A DNA stretch of 64,000 bases from Streptomyces achromogenes (GCF_030816715.1 NZ_JAUSYH010000001.1:5580001-5644000), one strand, 5' to 3'. Shown: positions 45,518 to 54,636, numbered from the stretch's first letter. Numbers and translations: made by a program. The notes: generated by a model not told the origin, from the sequence alone.

Positions 45518-46051
45518 TTGTCCGACCTGCTGCTCGTCTGCCGCCTGACCCTGATCTGCGTGCTGGCCGTGGCCGGCCTCGCCAAGCTGCGCGACCGCCG
45601 CCGGTTCACCGCGGCACTCGGCGACCTCACCCGGCTGCCCGCCGCCGCCCGGCCGGCGCTCGCCGTCCTGGTGCCCGCGGCCGAGCTCCTGGCCGCCGTG
45701 CTCCTCGCCGTGCCCCGGACGCTCACCGCGGGGCTGGCCGTCGCCGCCGCTCTGTGCGCGGCGTTCAGCGTCGTCGCGGTCACCACCATGCGGCGTGGCA
45801 GCTCCGCCGGCTGCCCCTGTTTCGGCAGCAGGACCACCGTGCCGATGGGCCCCTGGCATGTCGCACGCAACGCCGTCCTGACGGCGCTCGCGCTCCTCGG
45901 CGGAGTCATCGCCCTCTCCCACGGCACCACCGCCCCCCTCGACGCCCCGGCACTCGTGCTCGCCGTCGCGGTCGCCGGCTACCTCACCACGCTCGCCGTC
46001 TTCACCGACGACCTCGCCTTCTTCTTCTCCGCCCGCACCGGCCAACGCTGA
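45518..46051 (+). CDS. MauE/DoxX-family redox membrane protein
   Basis: A 177-residue protein with four hydrophobic segments, from a TTG at 45518 preceded by CTCCGGAG. The family pattern is clear: LLVCRLTLICVLAVAGLAKLRDRRRF, VLVPAAELLAAVLLAVP, then GCPCFGSRTTVPMGPWHVARNAVLT with Cys99 and Cys101 in the CPCFG motif, and a fourth helix. MauE-type proteins pass electrons between membrane carriers and a periplasmic thioredoxin-like partner during disulfide formation. A GTG at 45446 would add 24 Pro-rich residues and is less likely. It lies between the peptide gene and the second thioredoxin-like gene. Confidence 0.83.
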   Translation: MSDLLLVCRLTLICVLAVAGLAKLRDRRRFTAALGDLTRLPAAARPALAVLVPAAELLAAVLLAVPRTLTAGLAVAAALCAAFSVVAVTTMRRGSSAGCPCFGSRTTVPMGPWHVARNAVLTALALLGGVIALSHGTTAPLDAPALVLAVAVAGYLTTLAVFTDDLAFFFSARTGQR

Positions 46052-46066
46052 AAGGACGATCACAGA

Positions 46067-46618
46067 GTGAGCTACGCCATCGCCGGCCTCGCCCTTCTCG
46101 CCGCGGTCACCCTCGTCAACGCGCTCCTCACCGTCGCGGTCAGCAGACGCTGGCGGACCATGATGGCCCCCGCCCCGGCCGCCGCCGCCCCGGGGCCGCC
46201 GGCCCTCGCCGTCCAGGAAGGCGACCGCGCCCCCGCGTTCACGCTGCACACCCCCGTGGGCGAGGTCAGCGCGTCCACCCTGGCCGGGCGCCCCGCCCTC
46301 ATCTGCTTCCTCCGCCCCGACTGCGGTCCCACCAGGGAAAGCCTCCCCGGGATCCAGCGGTGGGCCGAGGCGAACGCTCCGTCAGGCGGCCGGCTCGTGG
46401 CCGTCATCAGCGGACAGCCCGCCGAGGCCGGCCCGCTGCTCGAAGCGGTCGGCCCGCTCACCGAACTCACCGCCGCCGAACCGCCGGACGGTCCCGTCGC
46501 CGGCGTCTTCGGCGTCCGCCACCACCCCTCGTTCGTCCTTCTCGACGCCGACGGGACCGTCGCCGGGACGGGCATCGGCCAAGGCTCCCTGCCCGCGCTC
46601 GACCTCCTCACCGCATGA
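46067..46618 (+). CDS. second TlpA-like protein, CxxC replaced by CGPT
   Basis: A 183-residue protein from GTG 46067, 15 bp after the MauE-like gene. An N-terminal membrane anchor (YAIAGLALLAAVTLVNALLTVAV) is followed by a thioredoxin-like domain: GDRAPAFTLHTPVGEVSAS, LICFLRPDCGPTRESLPG and HHPSFVLLDADG. The usual second Cys of CxxC is Thr (Cys86-Gly-Pro-Thr); Cys80 six residues earlier is the only nearby alternative. It may therefore be a single-Cys carrier, a holdase or an immunity-type protein, not a classic oxidoreductase. Its stop overlaps the ABC transporter start (ATGA). Confidence 0.82.
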   Translation: MSYAIAGLALLAAVTLVNALLTVAVSRRWRTMMAPAPAAAAPGPPALAVQEGDRAPAFTLHTPVGEVSASTLAGRPALICFLRPDCGPTRESLPGIQRWAEANAPSGGRLVAVISGQPAEAGPLLEAVGPLTELTAAEPPDGPVAGVFGVRHHPSFVLLDADGTVAGTGIGQGSLPALDLLTA

Positions 46619-48447
46619 GCGGGTCCTCCACCTCCGGCCCGGCCGCAGTCCTGCGGGGCCTCAGCGCCGTACTCGCCCTCACGGGGCGGTCCTGCCCCGG
46701 GGCCCTCGCCGCCCGCGTCGCCACCGTCGTCATCGCGGGCACCGCCCCCGTGGCGGCCTCCTGGCTGCTCAAGTACGTGGTCGACAGCCTCGCCGCGGAG
46801 GGCTTCCGTGCCTCGGACCTCAACTGGGCCGCCGCAGGCATCGGTCTGCTCACCATCCTCCTCGCCGCCGCCTCGGCCGTCTCGTCCTACGCAGACGGCC
46901 GCATCCGCCGCGCCACCTCGACCCGGGCCCAGAGCGAGCTGCTCACGGCCGTCAACCGGCTCAGCGGTCTGTCCAAGCTCGAGCAGCCCGCCTTCCACGA
47001 CCGCGTCCAACTCGCCGTCCAGAGTGCGCAGGGGGCCGAGCGGCTGGTCGGCGCGGTCCTCCAGGGCGCCCAGAGCGTCCTCACGCTGGCGGGATTCCTG
47101 ACGAGCCTTCTGCTCGTCAGCCCCACGCTGGCCGCCGTCCTCGTCGTCGCGGCCGTTCCGGCCCTCTTCGCGCACCTGGCCAACAGCCGGCACCGCGCGG
47201 ACCTGTTCTGGCGCACCAGCAACCTCGCCCGCCGCCAGATCTTCTACCGAGGGCTCCTCACGGACAGCCAGGCGGCGAAGGAGATCCGCCTCTACGGCCT
47301 GGGCGGGTACTTCGCGCAGCGCATGCGCACCGACCTCGACAGCATCAACGGCCAGGAGGAACGCCTCGACCGCCGACTCGTCGCCTACGAGACGGCGCTC
47401 GCCGTCCTCGGCGCCGGCGTCTCCACCGGCGCACTCGTCTGGGGCGTGCACCAGGCAGCAGCCCACGTCCTCACCGCCGGTGACGTGTCCCTCCTCGTCG
47501 CCGCCCTCGCAGGCATGCAGACGGCCCTCGTCGGCCTGGTGGGATGCATCGCCCAGAGCCACCAGACGGCCCTGATGTTCAGCCACTACCTGCACGTCGT
47601 CCAGGTCGGGGACGACCTCCCCGCCCCGGCCGCCCCGATCGCCCCGCCGCCTCTGCGTCAGGGCCTCGAACTCCGGGACGTCTGGTTCCGCTACAGCGAC
47701 GACGGACCGTGGATCCTCCGCGGAATCAGCCTGTTCGTCCCGCACGGCACCAGCCTGGCCGTCGTCGGTCTCAACGGGGCCGGCAAGAGCACCCTCGTCA
47801 AACTGCTGTGCCGCCTCTACGACCCGCAGCGCGGCAGCATCCACTGGGACGGCATCGACATCCGGGACTTCCCGGCGGACCAGCTGCGCGAGCGGGTCAG
47901 CGTCGTCTTCCAGGACCCGATGGAGTACGACCTCACCGCCGGGGAGAACATCGGCCTCGGCGACCTCGGCTCCCTCCACGACCACGGCCGCATCCGTGCC
48001 GCCGCCGACGACGCGGACATCCACACCGCCCTCACCCGCCTCCCGCAGGGGTACGACACCATGCTCAGCCGGATGTTCTTCCCCGACGACACGGAAGACA
48101 GCAGCCCCGGCGTCCAGTTGTCGGGCGGCCAGTGGCAGCGTCTCGCGCTCGCCCGGGCCCTGATGCGTTCCGAACGCGATCTCATGATCCTCGACGAACC
48201 CGGCACCGGCCTCGACGCGGTCGCCGAACGCCATGTCCACGACCGGCTCACCTCGCTCCGCCGGGGCACGACGAGCATCCTCGTCTCCCACCGCCTGGGC
48301 ACCGTGCGTGCCGCGGACGCCATCGTGGTCATCGCCGACGGAACCGTGCGGGAGGCCGGCACCCACGAACAGCTCATGACCGCCGACGGCGCCTATGCCG
48401 AGCTCTTCACCACACAGGCCCAGGGCTACGAGGAGACCGTCCGGTGA
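46615..48447 (+). CDS. ABC exporter (fused membrane and ATPase domains)
   Basis: A 610-residue half-transporter. About residues 20-320 hold six membrane helices of the type I exporter fold. The nucleotide-binding domain has Walker A VVGLNGAGKSTLVKLL (about 384), signature LSGGQWQRLALARAL (about 502), Walker B DLMILDEPGTGLD and switch VSHRLGT. There is no N-terminal C39 peptidase domain, so leader removal must be done by another enzyme, plausibly the S26 peptidase encoded next. It is coupled by 4-bp overlaps on both sides and is probably the exporter of the Cys-rich peptide. Confidence 0.88.
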   Translation: MSGSSTSGPAAVLRGLSAVLALTGRSCPGALAARVATVVIAGTAPVAASWLLKYVVDSLAAEGFRASDLNWAAAGIGLLTILLAAASAVSSYADGRIRRATSTRAQSELLTAVNRLSGLSKLEQPAFHDRVQLAVQSAQGAERLVGAVLQGAQSVLTLAGFLTSLLLVSPTLAAVLVVAAVPALFAHLANSRHRADLFWRTSNLARRQIFYRGLLTDSQAAKEIRLYGLGGYFAQRMRTDLDSINGQEERLDRRLVAYETALAVLGAGVSTGALVWGVHQAAAHVLTAGDVSLLVAALAGMQTALVGLVGCIAQSHQTALMFSHYLHVVQVGDDLPAPAAPIAPPPLRQGLELRDVWFRYSDDGPWILRGISLFVPHGTSLAVVGLNGAGKSTLVKLLCRLYDPQRGSIHWDGIDIRDFPADQLRERVSVVFQDPMEYDLTAGENIGLGDLGSLHDHGRIRAAADDADIHTALTRLPQGYDTMLSRMFFPDDTEDSSPGVQLSGGQWQRLALARALMRSERDLMILDEPGTGLDAVAERHVHDRLTSLRRGTTSILVSHRLGTVRAADAIVVIADGTVREAGTHEQLMTADGAYAELFTTQAQGYEETVR

Positions 48448-48926
48448 CGGCCGCGGGCCCGCTGCTCCTCACCCTGGCGGCACTCCTCGTCCTCGCCGCG
48501 GCCCTGCTGCTGGCGCGCGGGCGGCTGGTTGCCGTGACCGTCCGCGGGTACAGCATGTCGCCGACCCTCATGCCCGGCGACCGACTCCTGCTCCTCCGCG
48601 GCAGACGCCGGGTCGCCACGGGCCGGGTGGCCGTCGTCGTCGCTCCCCATCCCGAGCACGGCTGGCACACCGTCACGGGCCCGGCGCCCGACCTGTGCGA
48701 CGGGTGGTACGTCAAACGCATCGTGGCCGTCGCCGGAGAGCCCGTGCCGCGCTGGGCCGGCCGGTGCCCCGGCACGCACGTGCCGCCGGGGATGCTCGTC
48801 CTCCTGGGCGAGCAGCCGGGCTCCAGGGACTCCAAGCAGCTGGGTTACTGCCCCGAGGACAAGCTCATCGGGACCGTCCTGTTCCGCCTGCGGGCAGCCG
48901 TGCCCGCGGCTTCGTACACGCCCTAG
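48444..48926 (+). CDS. S26-family signal peptidase-like protease
   Basis: A 160-residue membrane peptidase from GTG 48444. One N-terminal anchor (LLLTLAALLVLAAALLLA) is followed by the catalytic-Ser motif GYSMSPTLMPGDRLLL and the catalytic-Lys motif WYVKRIVAVAGEPV; the Ser/Lys dyad of type I signal peptidases is intact. The small size resembles the NiSOD-maturation type of actinobacterial S26 enzymes. A dedicated S26 enzyme in an operon with a peptide bearing an AXA site suggests leader cleavage. Its stop abuts the stop of the convergent Uma2 gene with no gap. Confidence 0.85.
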   Translation: MTAAGPLLLTLAALLVLAAALLLARGRLVAVTVRGYSMSPTLMPGDRLLLLRGRRRVATGRVAVVVAPHPEHGWHTVTGPAPDLCDGWYVKRIVAVAGEPVPRWAGRCPGTHVPPGMLVLLGEQPGSRDSKQLGYCPEDKLIGTVLFRLRAAVPAASYTP

Positions 48927-49508
48927 TCAGGCGCGCCGGGGCGGGGTCAGCTTGTCGAGGTCCAGGCTGATCTCGAAGGGCACAGGGCGCCGGAGTTCCC
49001 CTCGGAAGATGCCCGCCGGCGCGTAGGAGCGGGTCGGCTCGTCGAGTTCGTAGACGTGGACGACGGGATCCCCGTCCTCGTCCTCGACGCACCAGTAGTG
49101 CGGGATGCCCGCTTCCGCGTACTTGCGGAGCTTGACCGTGCGATCCCGGTGCGCGGACTCGGGTGAGACGACCTCGATGACGAGCCGTACCTCGTCCGGT
49201 GTGAACCAGGTGCGGTCTCCGTCGTAGTCGGCCGTCGTCAGCAACAGGTCCGGTTCGGGACGGTTGCGTTGGTCGAGCTTTATGGTCATCTCGCGGCCGA
49301 CCCTGACATCGGCCGGCGCTTGCTCCATGAGGGCGATGGTGAGCATGGTGACGAGGTGACCGTGCCACCATCGCTGCGGCGACATCATGAAGACGAGGGC
49401 TCCGTCGATGAGCTCGGTGTGGCGTGGCGCCTCGGGGAGGCGGTCCAGGTCCTCCGCGAACCAGCCTTCCGCACGCGGTGGGCGCATCCAGTCGGGCAGT
49501 GCGGTCAT
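48927..49508 (-). CDS. Uma2-family (DUF820) putative endonuclease
   Basis: A 193-residue restriction-endonuclease-like fold protein. The PD-(D/E)xK-like elements are RPEPDLLLTTADYDG and DEVRLVIEVVSPESAHRD with VKLRKYAEAGIPHYWCVE, the DUF820 signature. Many copies occur in Streptomyces and cyanobacteria and their role is unknown. It is convergent with the peptide operon and probably not part of it. Confidence 0.87.
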   Translation of the reverse strand: MTALPDWMRPPRAEGWFAEDLDRLPEAPRHTELIDGALVFMMSPQRWWHGHLVTMLTIALMEQAPADVRVGREMTIKLDQRNRPEPDLLLTTADYDGDRTWFTPDEVRLVIEVVSPESAHRDRTVKLRKYAEAGIPHYWCVEDEDGDPVVHVYELDEPTRSYAPAGIFRGELRRPVPFEISLDLDKLTPPRRA

Positions 49509-49655
49509 GGCTCAACGGTAGCGACTCGGTGAGGCGCGGGCCACGAGACGATCGGGTGCGGAGGCGCGTGCCGTCCGCCGTACCCCCGCCGAGTCCAGGA
49601 CGTCCCGTTCGATGCGAGCATGGGCGGTGTTCGGGTGCGCGGGTGAGGGGGCGGC

Positions 49656-51809
49656 GTGACACGGGTGGGGGAGCTGTACGCGGACGGTACGCGGTTGTAC
49701 GACGCCGCTTTCGCGTTGCGGACCGACCACGCCCTTGCCGTGGGCGCCGTCCGTGCCGCTCACGCGCCGCTCAGGGACGCGCTCGTCGCCGCGGAGCTCG
49801 GGTCCATCGCGCTCACCCGCCTGAAGGACGTCACCGAGGGGCGGCTGCGGCTCGCGGCGGTCGAGGGGGCCGGCTTCGGCTCGGTCCGGGAGGTGTACGA
49901 GGCCGGCCGTCACCAGCTCCGGCTGATCCCCGGCGTCGGCGCGCAGACCGCCGACCAGGTCCTCGCCGCCGCGCGGCAGATCGCCCGCGCGGTCGGGGAG
50001 ACCGTCTCCGTGCGGATCGACGTCGACCACCCCGAGCCCGCTACCGCCGCCCTGGTCGGCGCGTTGTACCGGCTCGTCGAGGCCGGCCCCGAACTGCCCC
50101 GCGCGGTGGCCGCCGCCGAGCGGTACGAGAAGCGGCTCGGCGAACTGCTGCCCGCGGTCCGCCCGGCCACCGGCCGGCTGCGGCTGGCCCTCGCCGGACG
50201 GGCCCGCCGGGAGGCCGCGCGCACGGCGGTCACCGAGTTGACCGCGCTGACGGCCGAGGCCGCCGAGGCCGGCGTGGCGCTGCACCTCGCGCAGGCCACC
50301 GCCGACCTGCTGCGCGAACCGGCCTCCGAGATCGAGCCGTGGGTCGACTTCGAGGTGCGCTCGGCGGAGTACTACAGCCTGCTGGCGGAGATCTGCGCCC
50401 ACCCGTCGGACACCGCGGCCGCCGAGGGTTTCGTGCCGTCGGACGTGGCCGAACAGGTGCACGCGCAGCCGCTCGACGACACCCACCGCCGGGTCTCCCT
50501 GCGCGGCTACCAGGCGTTCGGCGCGCGGTTCGCGCTGGCCCGGCGCCGGGTCGTCCTCGGGGACGAGATGGGGCTCGGCAAGACGGTCCAGGCGATCGCC
50601 GTGCTCGCCCACCTGGCGGCCGAGGGCCACGCCCACTTCCTGGTGGTGTGCCCGGCCGGCGTGCTCATCAACTGGACCCGGGAGATCCGCGCCCGCAGCA
50701 CGCTCAGGGCGGTGCCGGTGCACGGACCGGACCGGCGGGACGCCTACGCCGAGTGGCGCGAGCGCGGCGGCGTCGCCGTCACGACCTTCGACGTGCTGCA
50801 CACCCTGCCCGAACCTGACGGCGGACCGCCGCCCGGACTCCTCGTCGTCGACGAGGCGCACTACGTCAAGAACCCCGAGACCCGGCGCGCCCGCTCGGTC
50901 GCGGTGTGGACCGGGCTGTGCGACCGCGTCCTGTTCCTCACCGGCACGCCGATGGAGAACCGTGTCGAGGAGTTCCGCGCCCTGGTGCGCTGCCTCCAGC
51001 CCGACCTCGTCCCCTCGATCCACGACAGCTACGCGGTCGCCGGCCCGCAGGTCTTCCGCAAGGCGGTCGCCCCCGCCTACCTGCGCCGCAACCAGAAGGA
51101 CGTGCTCACCGAGCTGCCCGCGCTGATCCACGTCGACGAGTGGGAGGAGTTCAGCACCGCCGACGAGGACGCGTACCGGGCGGCGGTCGCGGCGGGGAAC
51201 TTCATGGCGATGCGCCGGGCCGCGTACGCCGACCCCGCGAAGTCCGCCAAGCTCCAGCGGCTGCGCGAACTGGTCGGGGAGGCCGCGGACAACGGCCTGA
51301 AGACCGTCGTGTTCTCCTACTTCCGCGACGTCCTCACCGCGGTCCGGGGCGTGCTGGGCGACACCGTGTTCGGGCCCATCGCCGGCGACGTCCCGGTCGT
51401 CCAACGGCAGCGGTTCGTGGACGACTTCACGGCCGCCGAGGGGCCCGCGGTGCTGCTCTGCCAGATCGAGTCGGGAGGCGTGGGGCTCAACCTCCAGGCC
51501 GCGTCGGTCGTCGTCCTGTGCGAGCCGCAGACCAAGCCGACCCTGGAGCACCAGGCCGTGGCCCGGGCGCACCGCATGGGCCAGGTCCGGGCGGTCCAGG
51601 TGCACCGCCTGCTGGCCACCGACAGCGTGGACGGCCGGCTGCTGCGCATCCTCGAGAACAAGACGCGGCTGTTCGACGCCTACGCCCGCCGCAGCGACAC
51701 GGCGGAGGCGACGCCGGACGCGGTCGACGTCTCCGACGACAACCTCGCCCGCCGGATCGTGGAGGAGGAGCAGCGCAGGCTCGCCGGCCGGCCGCAGGAC
51801 GCCGGGTAG
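49656..51809 (+). CDS. SNF2-family DEAD/DEAH helicase
   Basis: A 717-residue SWI2/SNF2 ATPase from GTG 49656. The N-terminal 290 residues include a helix-hairpin-helix-like LIPGVGAQTADQVLAAARQ. The motor begins at SLRGYQAFGARFALARRR, with Walker A VVLGDEMGLGKTVQA, motif II LLVVDEAHYVKN, motif III LTGTPMENR, and the C-lobe QIESGGVGLNLQAAS and VARAHRMGQVRAVQV. Such proteins translocate on double-stranded DNA. No nuclease or methylase neighbour links it to a defence system. Confidence 0.9.
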   Translation: MTRVGELYADGTRLYDAAFALRTDHALAVGAVRAAHAPLRDALVAAELGSIALTRLKDVTEGRLRLAAVEGAGFGSVREVYEAGRHQLRLIPGVGAQTADQVLAAARQIARAVGETVSVRIDVDHPEPATAALVGALYRLVEAGPELPRAVAAAERYEKRLGELLPAVRPATGRLRLALAGRARREAARTAVTELTALTAEAAEAGVALHLAQATADLLREPASEIEPWVDFEVRSAEYYSLLAEICAHPSDTAAAEGFVPSDVAEQVHAQPLDDTHRRVSLRGYQAFGARFALARRRVVLGDEMGLGKTVQAIAVLAHLAAEGHAHFLVVCPAGVLINWTREIRARSTLRAVPVHGPDRRDAYAEWRERGGVAVTTFDVLHTLPEPDGGPPPGLLVVDEAHYVKNPETRRARSVAVWTGLCDRVLFLTGTPMENRVEEFRALVRCLQPDLVPSIHDSYAVAGPQVFRKAVAPAYLRRNQKDVLTELPALIHVDEWEEFSTADEDAYRAAVAAGNFMAMRRAAYADPAKSAKLQRLRELVGEAADNGLKTVVFSYFRDVLTAVRGVLGDTVFGPIAGDVPVVQRQRFVDDFTAAEGPAVLLCQIESGGVGLNLQAASVVVLCEPQTKPTLEHQAVARAHRMGQVRAVQVHRLLATDSVDGRLLRILENKTRLFDAYARRSDTAEATPDAVDVSDDNLARRIVEEEQRRLAGRPQDAG

Positions 51810-51844
51810 CGCGGCCCCGCCCCGGGCTTACGATGCGCCCAGCC

Positions 51845-52034
51845 CGTATGCCGGTCGCGGTCGGTCGCAGCCGGCCCGCAGCCGGTCGGTCGCAGTCGGC
51901 CGCTGTCGGTCGGTCGCACGCGTTCCGCTCTCGGCGGCCGTCCCCCGGCGACCGCGACCCCGCCTGCCCCATCGCCCGACACCCCGCCCCATCGCCCGAC
52001 CGCCCGACACCCCGCCCCATCGCCCGACCCGTCT
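51845..52034. repeat. short degenerate repeats upstream of the DUF4190 gene
   Basis: GGTCGGTCGCAG-type units recur in 51855-51920, and CATCGCCCGACACCCCGCCC-type units recur three times in 51970-52032. The stretch has no coding frame. The repeats look like slippage products; a regulatory role cannot be judged. Confidence 0.5.
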
Positions 52035-52054
52035 GAACCAGGAGCACGGTACCC

Positions 52055-53353
52055 GTGTCCATACCTCCGCCCCCGGGGCCCCACCAGCCCCAGGACCCGT
52101 ACCAGCCTCCGCCCCAGCCGGGCCCCTACCCGCAAGGCCCGTACCCGCAGGGCCCGTCTCCCCAGGACCCGTTCGCCGCGCCCCGGCAGCCGCACCCGCA
52201 CGACCCGTACGCCCAGGGGCCGTACCCGCAGGCCCCCTACGGGGCGGCGCCCTACCCGGTGTGGGGGCAGGGATACAGCCCCTACGGGCGGTCCTCGGTC
52301 ATCAACGGCGTGGCCATCGCCTCCCTCGTGCTCGGCATCCTCTGTTTCCTGCCGGGCGTGGGTCTGGTGCTCGGGATCGTCGCGCTGGCGCAGATCAGGA
52401 GGCGCGGGGAGCGCGGCAGGGGAATGGCGATCGCCGGCGCCGTCCTGTCCTGCGTCGGACTCGCGCTGTGGACCCTGATGCTGGCCACCGGCGGAGCCTC
52501 CGACTTCTGGCAGGGGTTCAAGGAGGGCGCGAGCGGAGGCGCGGGCTCCAGTTTCTCGCTCGCCAAGGGCGACTGCTTCGACGTGCCCGGTGACAGCTTC
52601 GGCACGGACGTCTACGACGTCGACGAGGTGCCCTGCTCCGGCGAGCACGACGCCGAGGTGTTCGCCACGATCCCGTTGTCCGGCAGCGTCTACCCGGGCG
52701 AGGACAAGGTCGTGGACGTGGCCGACGACAAGTGCTTCACGCTCCGGCACGCCTACGCGATGGATCCCTGGGCGCTGACAGAGGAGGTCGACGTCTACTA
52801 CCTCACGCCCACCTCCGAGAGCTGGAGCTGGGGCGACCGCGAGATCACCTGCGTCTTCGGCAACGTGGACGAGGAGGGCACCCTCACCGGCTCGCTGCGC
52901 GCCGACGAGAGCACCCTCGACGCCGACCAACTGGCCTTCCTGAAGGCCATGGCCGCCGTCGACGAGACGCTCTTCGACGAGCCGGAGGATCTCCCCGAGG
53001 ACGATCTGGCGGGCAACCGGGCCTGGGCCGGCGACACCGGGGACGTCACCGGCGCGCAGGCCGCCGTGCTGGGAGGCCACACCTGGTCCGCGACGGTCCG
53101 GGCGCCGATGGCCGCTCTGGTGAAGGACATGCAGCGGTCGAGCAAGGAGTGGGCGGCGGCGGAGAAGGCCTCCGACGCGGACGCCTTCTACCGGCACTAC
53201 GAGATCGCCTACGAGGTCGTGGACGGCGACACGACCGTCACCGCCCGCGAGGCTCTGGGCCTGGCCACCACGCCGCCCGACTACGACGACGACTCCGGCG
53301 ACGCGGGCGACGGCACGGGCGGGGGCGACGGCGACGGCGGCCTCGATGTGTGA
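52055..53353 (+). CDS. DUF4190 membrane protein with septum-formation-like domain
   Basis: A 432-residue protein from GTG 52055 after CAGGAGCAC. A Pro/Gln/Tyr-rich N-terminal 75 residues (repeats of PYPQGP) precede two membrane helices of a DUF4190 hairpin (VINGVAIASLVLGILCFLPG, GMAIAGAVLSCVGLALWTLM). The extracellular part has four Cys (GDCFDVPGDS, VPCSGEHDAEVFA, DKCFTLRHAY, REITCVFGN) of the septum-formation-like domain. The tail is an acidic Asp/Gly-rich stretch. Probably a surface protein of unknown role. Confidence 0.82.
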   Translation: MSIPPPPGPHQPQDPYQPPPQPGPYPQGPYPQGPSPQDPFAAPRQPHPHDPYAQGPYPQAPYGAAPYPVWGQGYSPYGRSSVINGVAIASLVLGILCFLPGVGLVLGIVALAQIRRRGERGRGMAIAGAVLSCVGLALWTLMLATGGASDFWQGFKEGASGGAGSSFSLAKGDCFDVPGDSFGTDVYDVDEVPCSGEHDAEVFATIPLSGSVYPGEDKVVDVADDKCFTLRHAYAMDPWALTEEVDVYYLTPTSESWSWGDREITCVFGNVDEEGTLTGSLRADESTLDADQLAFLKAMAAVDETLFDEPEDLPEDDLAGNRAWAGDTGDVTGAQAAVLGGHTWSATVRAPMAALVKDMQRSSKEWAAAEKASDADAFYRHYEIAYEVVDGDTTVTAREALGLATTPPDYDDDSGDAGDGTGGGDGDGGLDV

Positions 53354-53466
53354 TCACGTCCTGAGCGGGGAGAAAGTGCCTGGGTGAAGCGTTTCGCCGA
53401 CAGATGTCATCACATCGAGTGATTCTCTGGCCTTTACTTGCACGGCTCAACCCACGGTTGCCAGGC

Positions 53467-53482
53467 TGTAGCTGTCTGTACA
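53467..53482. promoter_or_regulatory. possible GntR operator upstream of its own gene
   Basis: TGTA-N8-TACA (TGTAGCTGTCTGTACA), an imperfect inverted repeat 18 bp before the GTG of the GntR gene, is a reasonable autoregulatory site. The evidence is only symmetry and position. Confidence 0.3.
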
Positions 53483-53500
53483 ACCTGATGGGAGTGGCCA

Positions 53501-54253
53501 GTGACATTCGGTGAGCAGCCGGCGTATCTGCGTGTCGCGGGTGACCTTCGCAAGAAGATCACCGACGGGTCGCTGCCACCGCACACCCGGCTTCCCTCCC
53601 AGGCGAGAATCCGCGAGGAGTACGGCGTCTCCGACACGGTCGCCCTCGAGGCCCGGAAGGTGCTGATGGCCGAGGGGCTGGTCGAGGGCCGTTCCGGTTC
53701 GGGCACCTACGTGCGTGAGCGGCCGGTGCCCCGCCGGATCGCCCGCTCCGGCTACCGGCCGGTCAGCGGCGCGACGCCCTTCCGGCAGGAGCAGGCCGAG
53801 GCGCACACGCGCGGCACGTGGGAGTCCAGCAGCGAGCAGACCGAGGCGGGCGTCGCGGTCGCGGAGCGGCTCGGCATCCAGTCCGGCGACCGCGTGATGC
53901 GCACCCGGTACGTCTTCCGCGAGGCCGGCGAGGCGATGATGCTCTCCACCTCGTGGGAGCCCCTCGCGCTCACCGGCCGCACGCCGGTCATGCTGCCCGA
54001 GGAGGGGCCGCTCGGCGGCATGGGCGTCGTGGAGCGGATGCGTGCGATCGACGTCATCGTCGACAACGTCACGGAGGAGGTGGGCGCGCGCCCCGGTCTC
54101 GCCGAGGAGCTGCTCGCCCTCGGCGGTGTCCCCGGGCATGTCGTCCTGGTCGTGCAGCGCACGTACTACGCCTCGGGCCGCCCGGTCGAGACGGCCGACG
54201 TGGTGATCCCCGCCGACCGGTACCGGGTCGCCTATCACCTGCCGGTGAAGTAG
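53501..54253 (+). CDS. GntR/HutC-family regulator with UTRA domain
   Basis: A 250-residue regulator from GTG 53501. The winged helix is AYLRVAGDLRKKITDGSLPP, LPSQARIREEYGVSDTVALE and GLVEGRSGSGTYV. The C-terminal UTRA ligand domain includes GIQSGDRVMRTRYVFREAG, MMLSTSWEPL and VVQRTYYASGRPVETADVVI. The ligand is unknown. No obvious target operon adjoins it, so it may control distant genes or itself. Confidence 0.9.
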   Translation: MTFGEQPAYLRVAGDLRKKITDGSLPPHTRLPSQARIREEYGVSDTVALEARKVLMAEGLVEGRSGSGTYVRERPVPRRIARSGYRPVSGATPFRQEQAEAHTRGTWESSSEQTEAGVAVAERLGIQSGDRVMRTRYVFREAGEAMMLSTSWEPLALTGRTPVMLPEEGPLGGMGVVERMRAIDVIVDNVTEEVGARPGLAEELLALGGVPGHVVLVVQRTYYASGRPVETADVVIPADRYRVAYHLPVK

Positions 54254-54636
54254 CCGCCCCCGCGAGGCGGTGCGGTGGCGCATGCCCGCCGACGGCGCAC
54301 GCCCTTGTGGCAGTTGCCTCCGGAAACCCCACGGTCCGGCCCCGCTCGCGCCGCGTCGGAATCCGGTCGTTTCCGGACGTTCCCGCAGGTCGCCCCCTAC
54401 GTGTCCAGACCCCCGCCGACCGGACACATCGCAGCGCGCGCAGGGCGCGTCCGGCCTCGTGCGCCCCCTGCGTCCTGGCTGGTTGCGTACCTCTTTGTGT
54501 AAAGCCATGTTCGCTGCGTGAAGGTAAGGCGTACGCTCGGGCATATGCGGATTGCGGTTTCCTTGGAAGGCGGCGCGCGCGGCGTGCCGTGGACGGGATC
54601 CGGGCGGTCGGGGGCGGGAAGGGGGCGTGCGGCGCG
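54254..54636. other. intergenic region, no gene seen
   Basis: This 383-bp stretch has frames on both strands but none with consistent third-position GC and a good start. A less GC-rich patch near 54480-54545 (containing TTTGTGTAAAGCCATG and GGTAAGGCGTACG) may hold the promoter of the small downstream gene. Confidence 0.4.

Noticed and set aside
45151..46614. N-terminal extension of the ABC transporter frame back to 45151
   Set aside because: The translation is Arg/Pro/Gly-rich nonsense overlapping three real genes; the true start is the ATG at 46615 coupled to the previous stop.
45218..48926. Lanthipeptide, lasso peptide or sactipeptide cluster
   Set aside because: No LanM/LanB/LanC, asparagine-synthetase-like, C39 or radical SAM protein is present; only redox, export and S26 functions are encoded.
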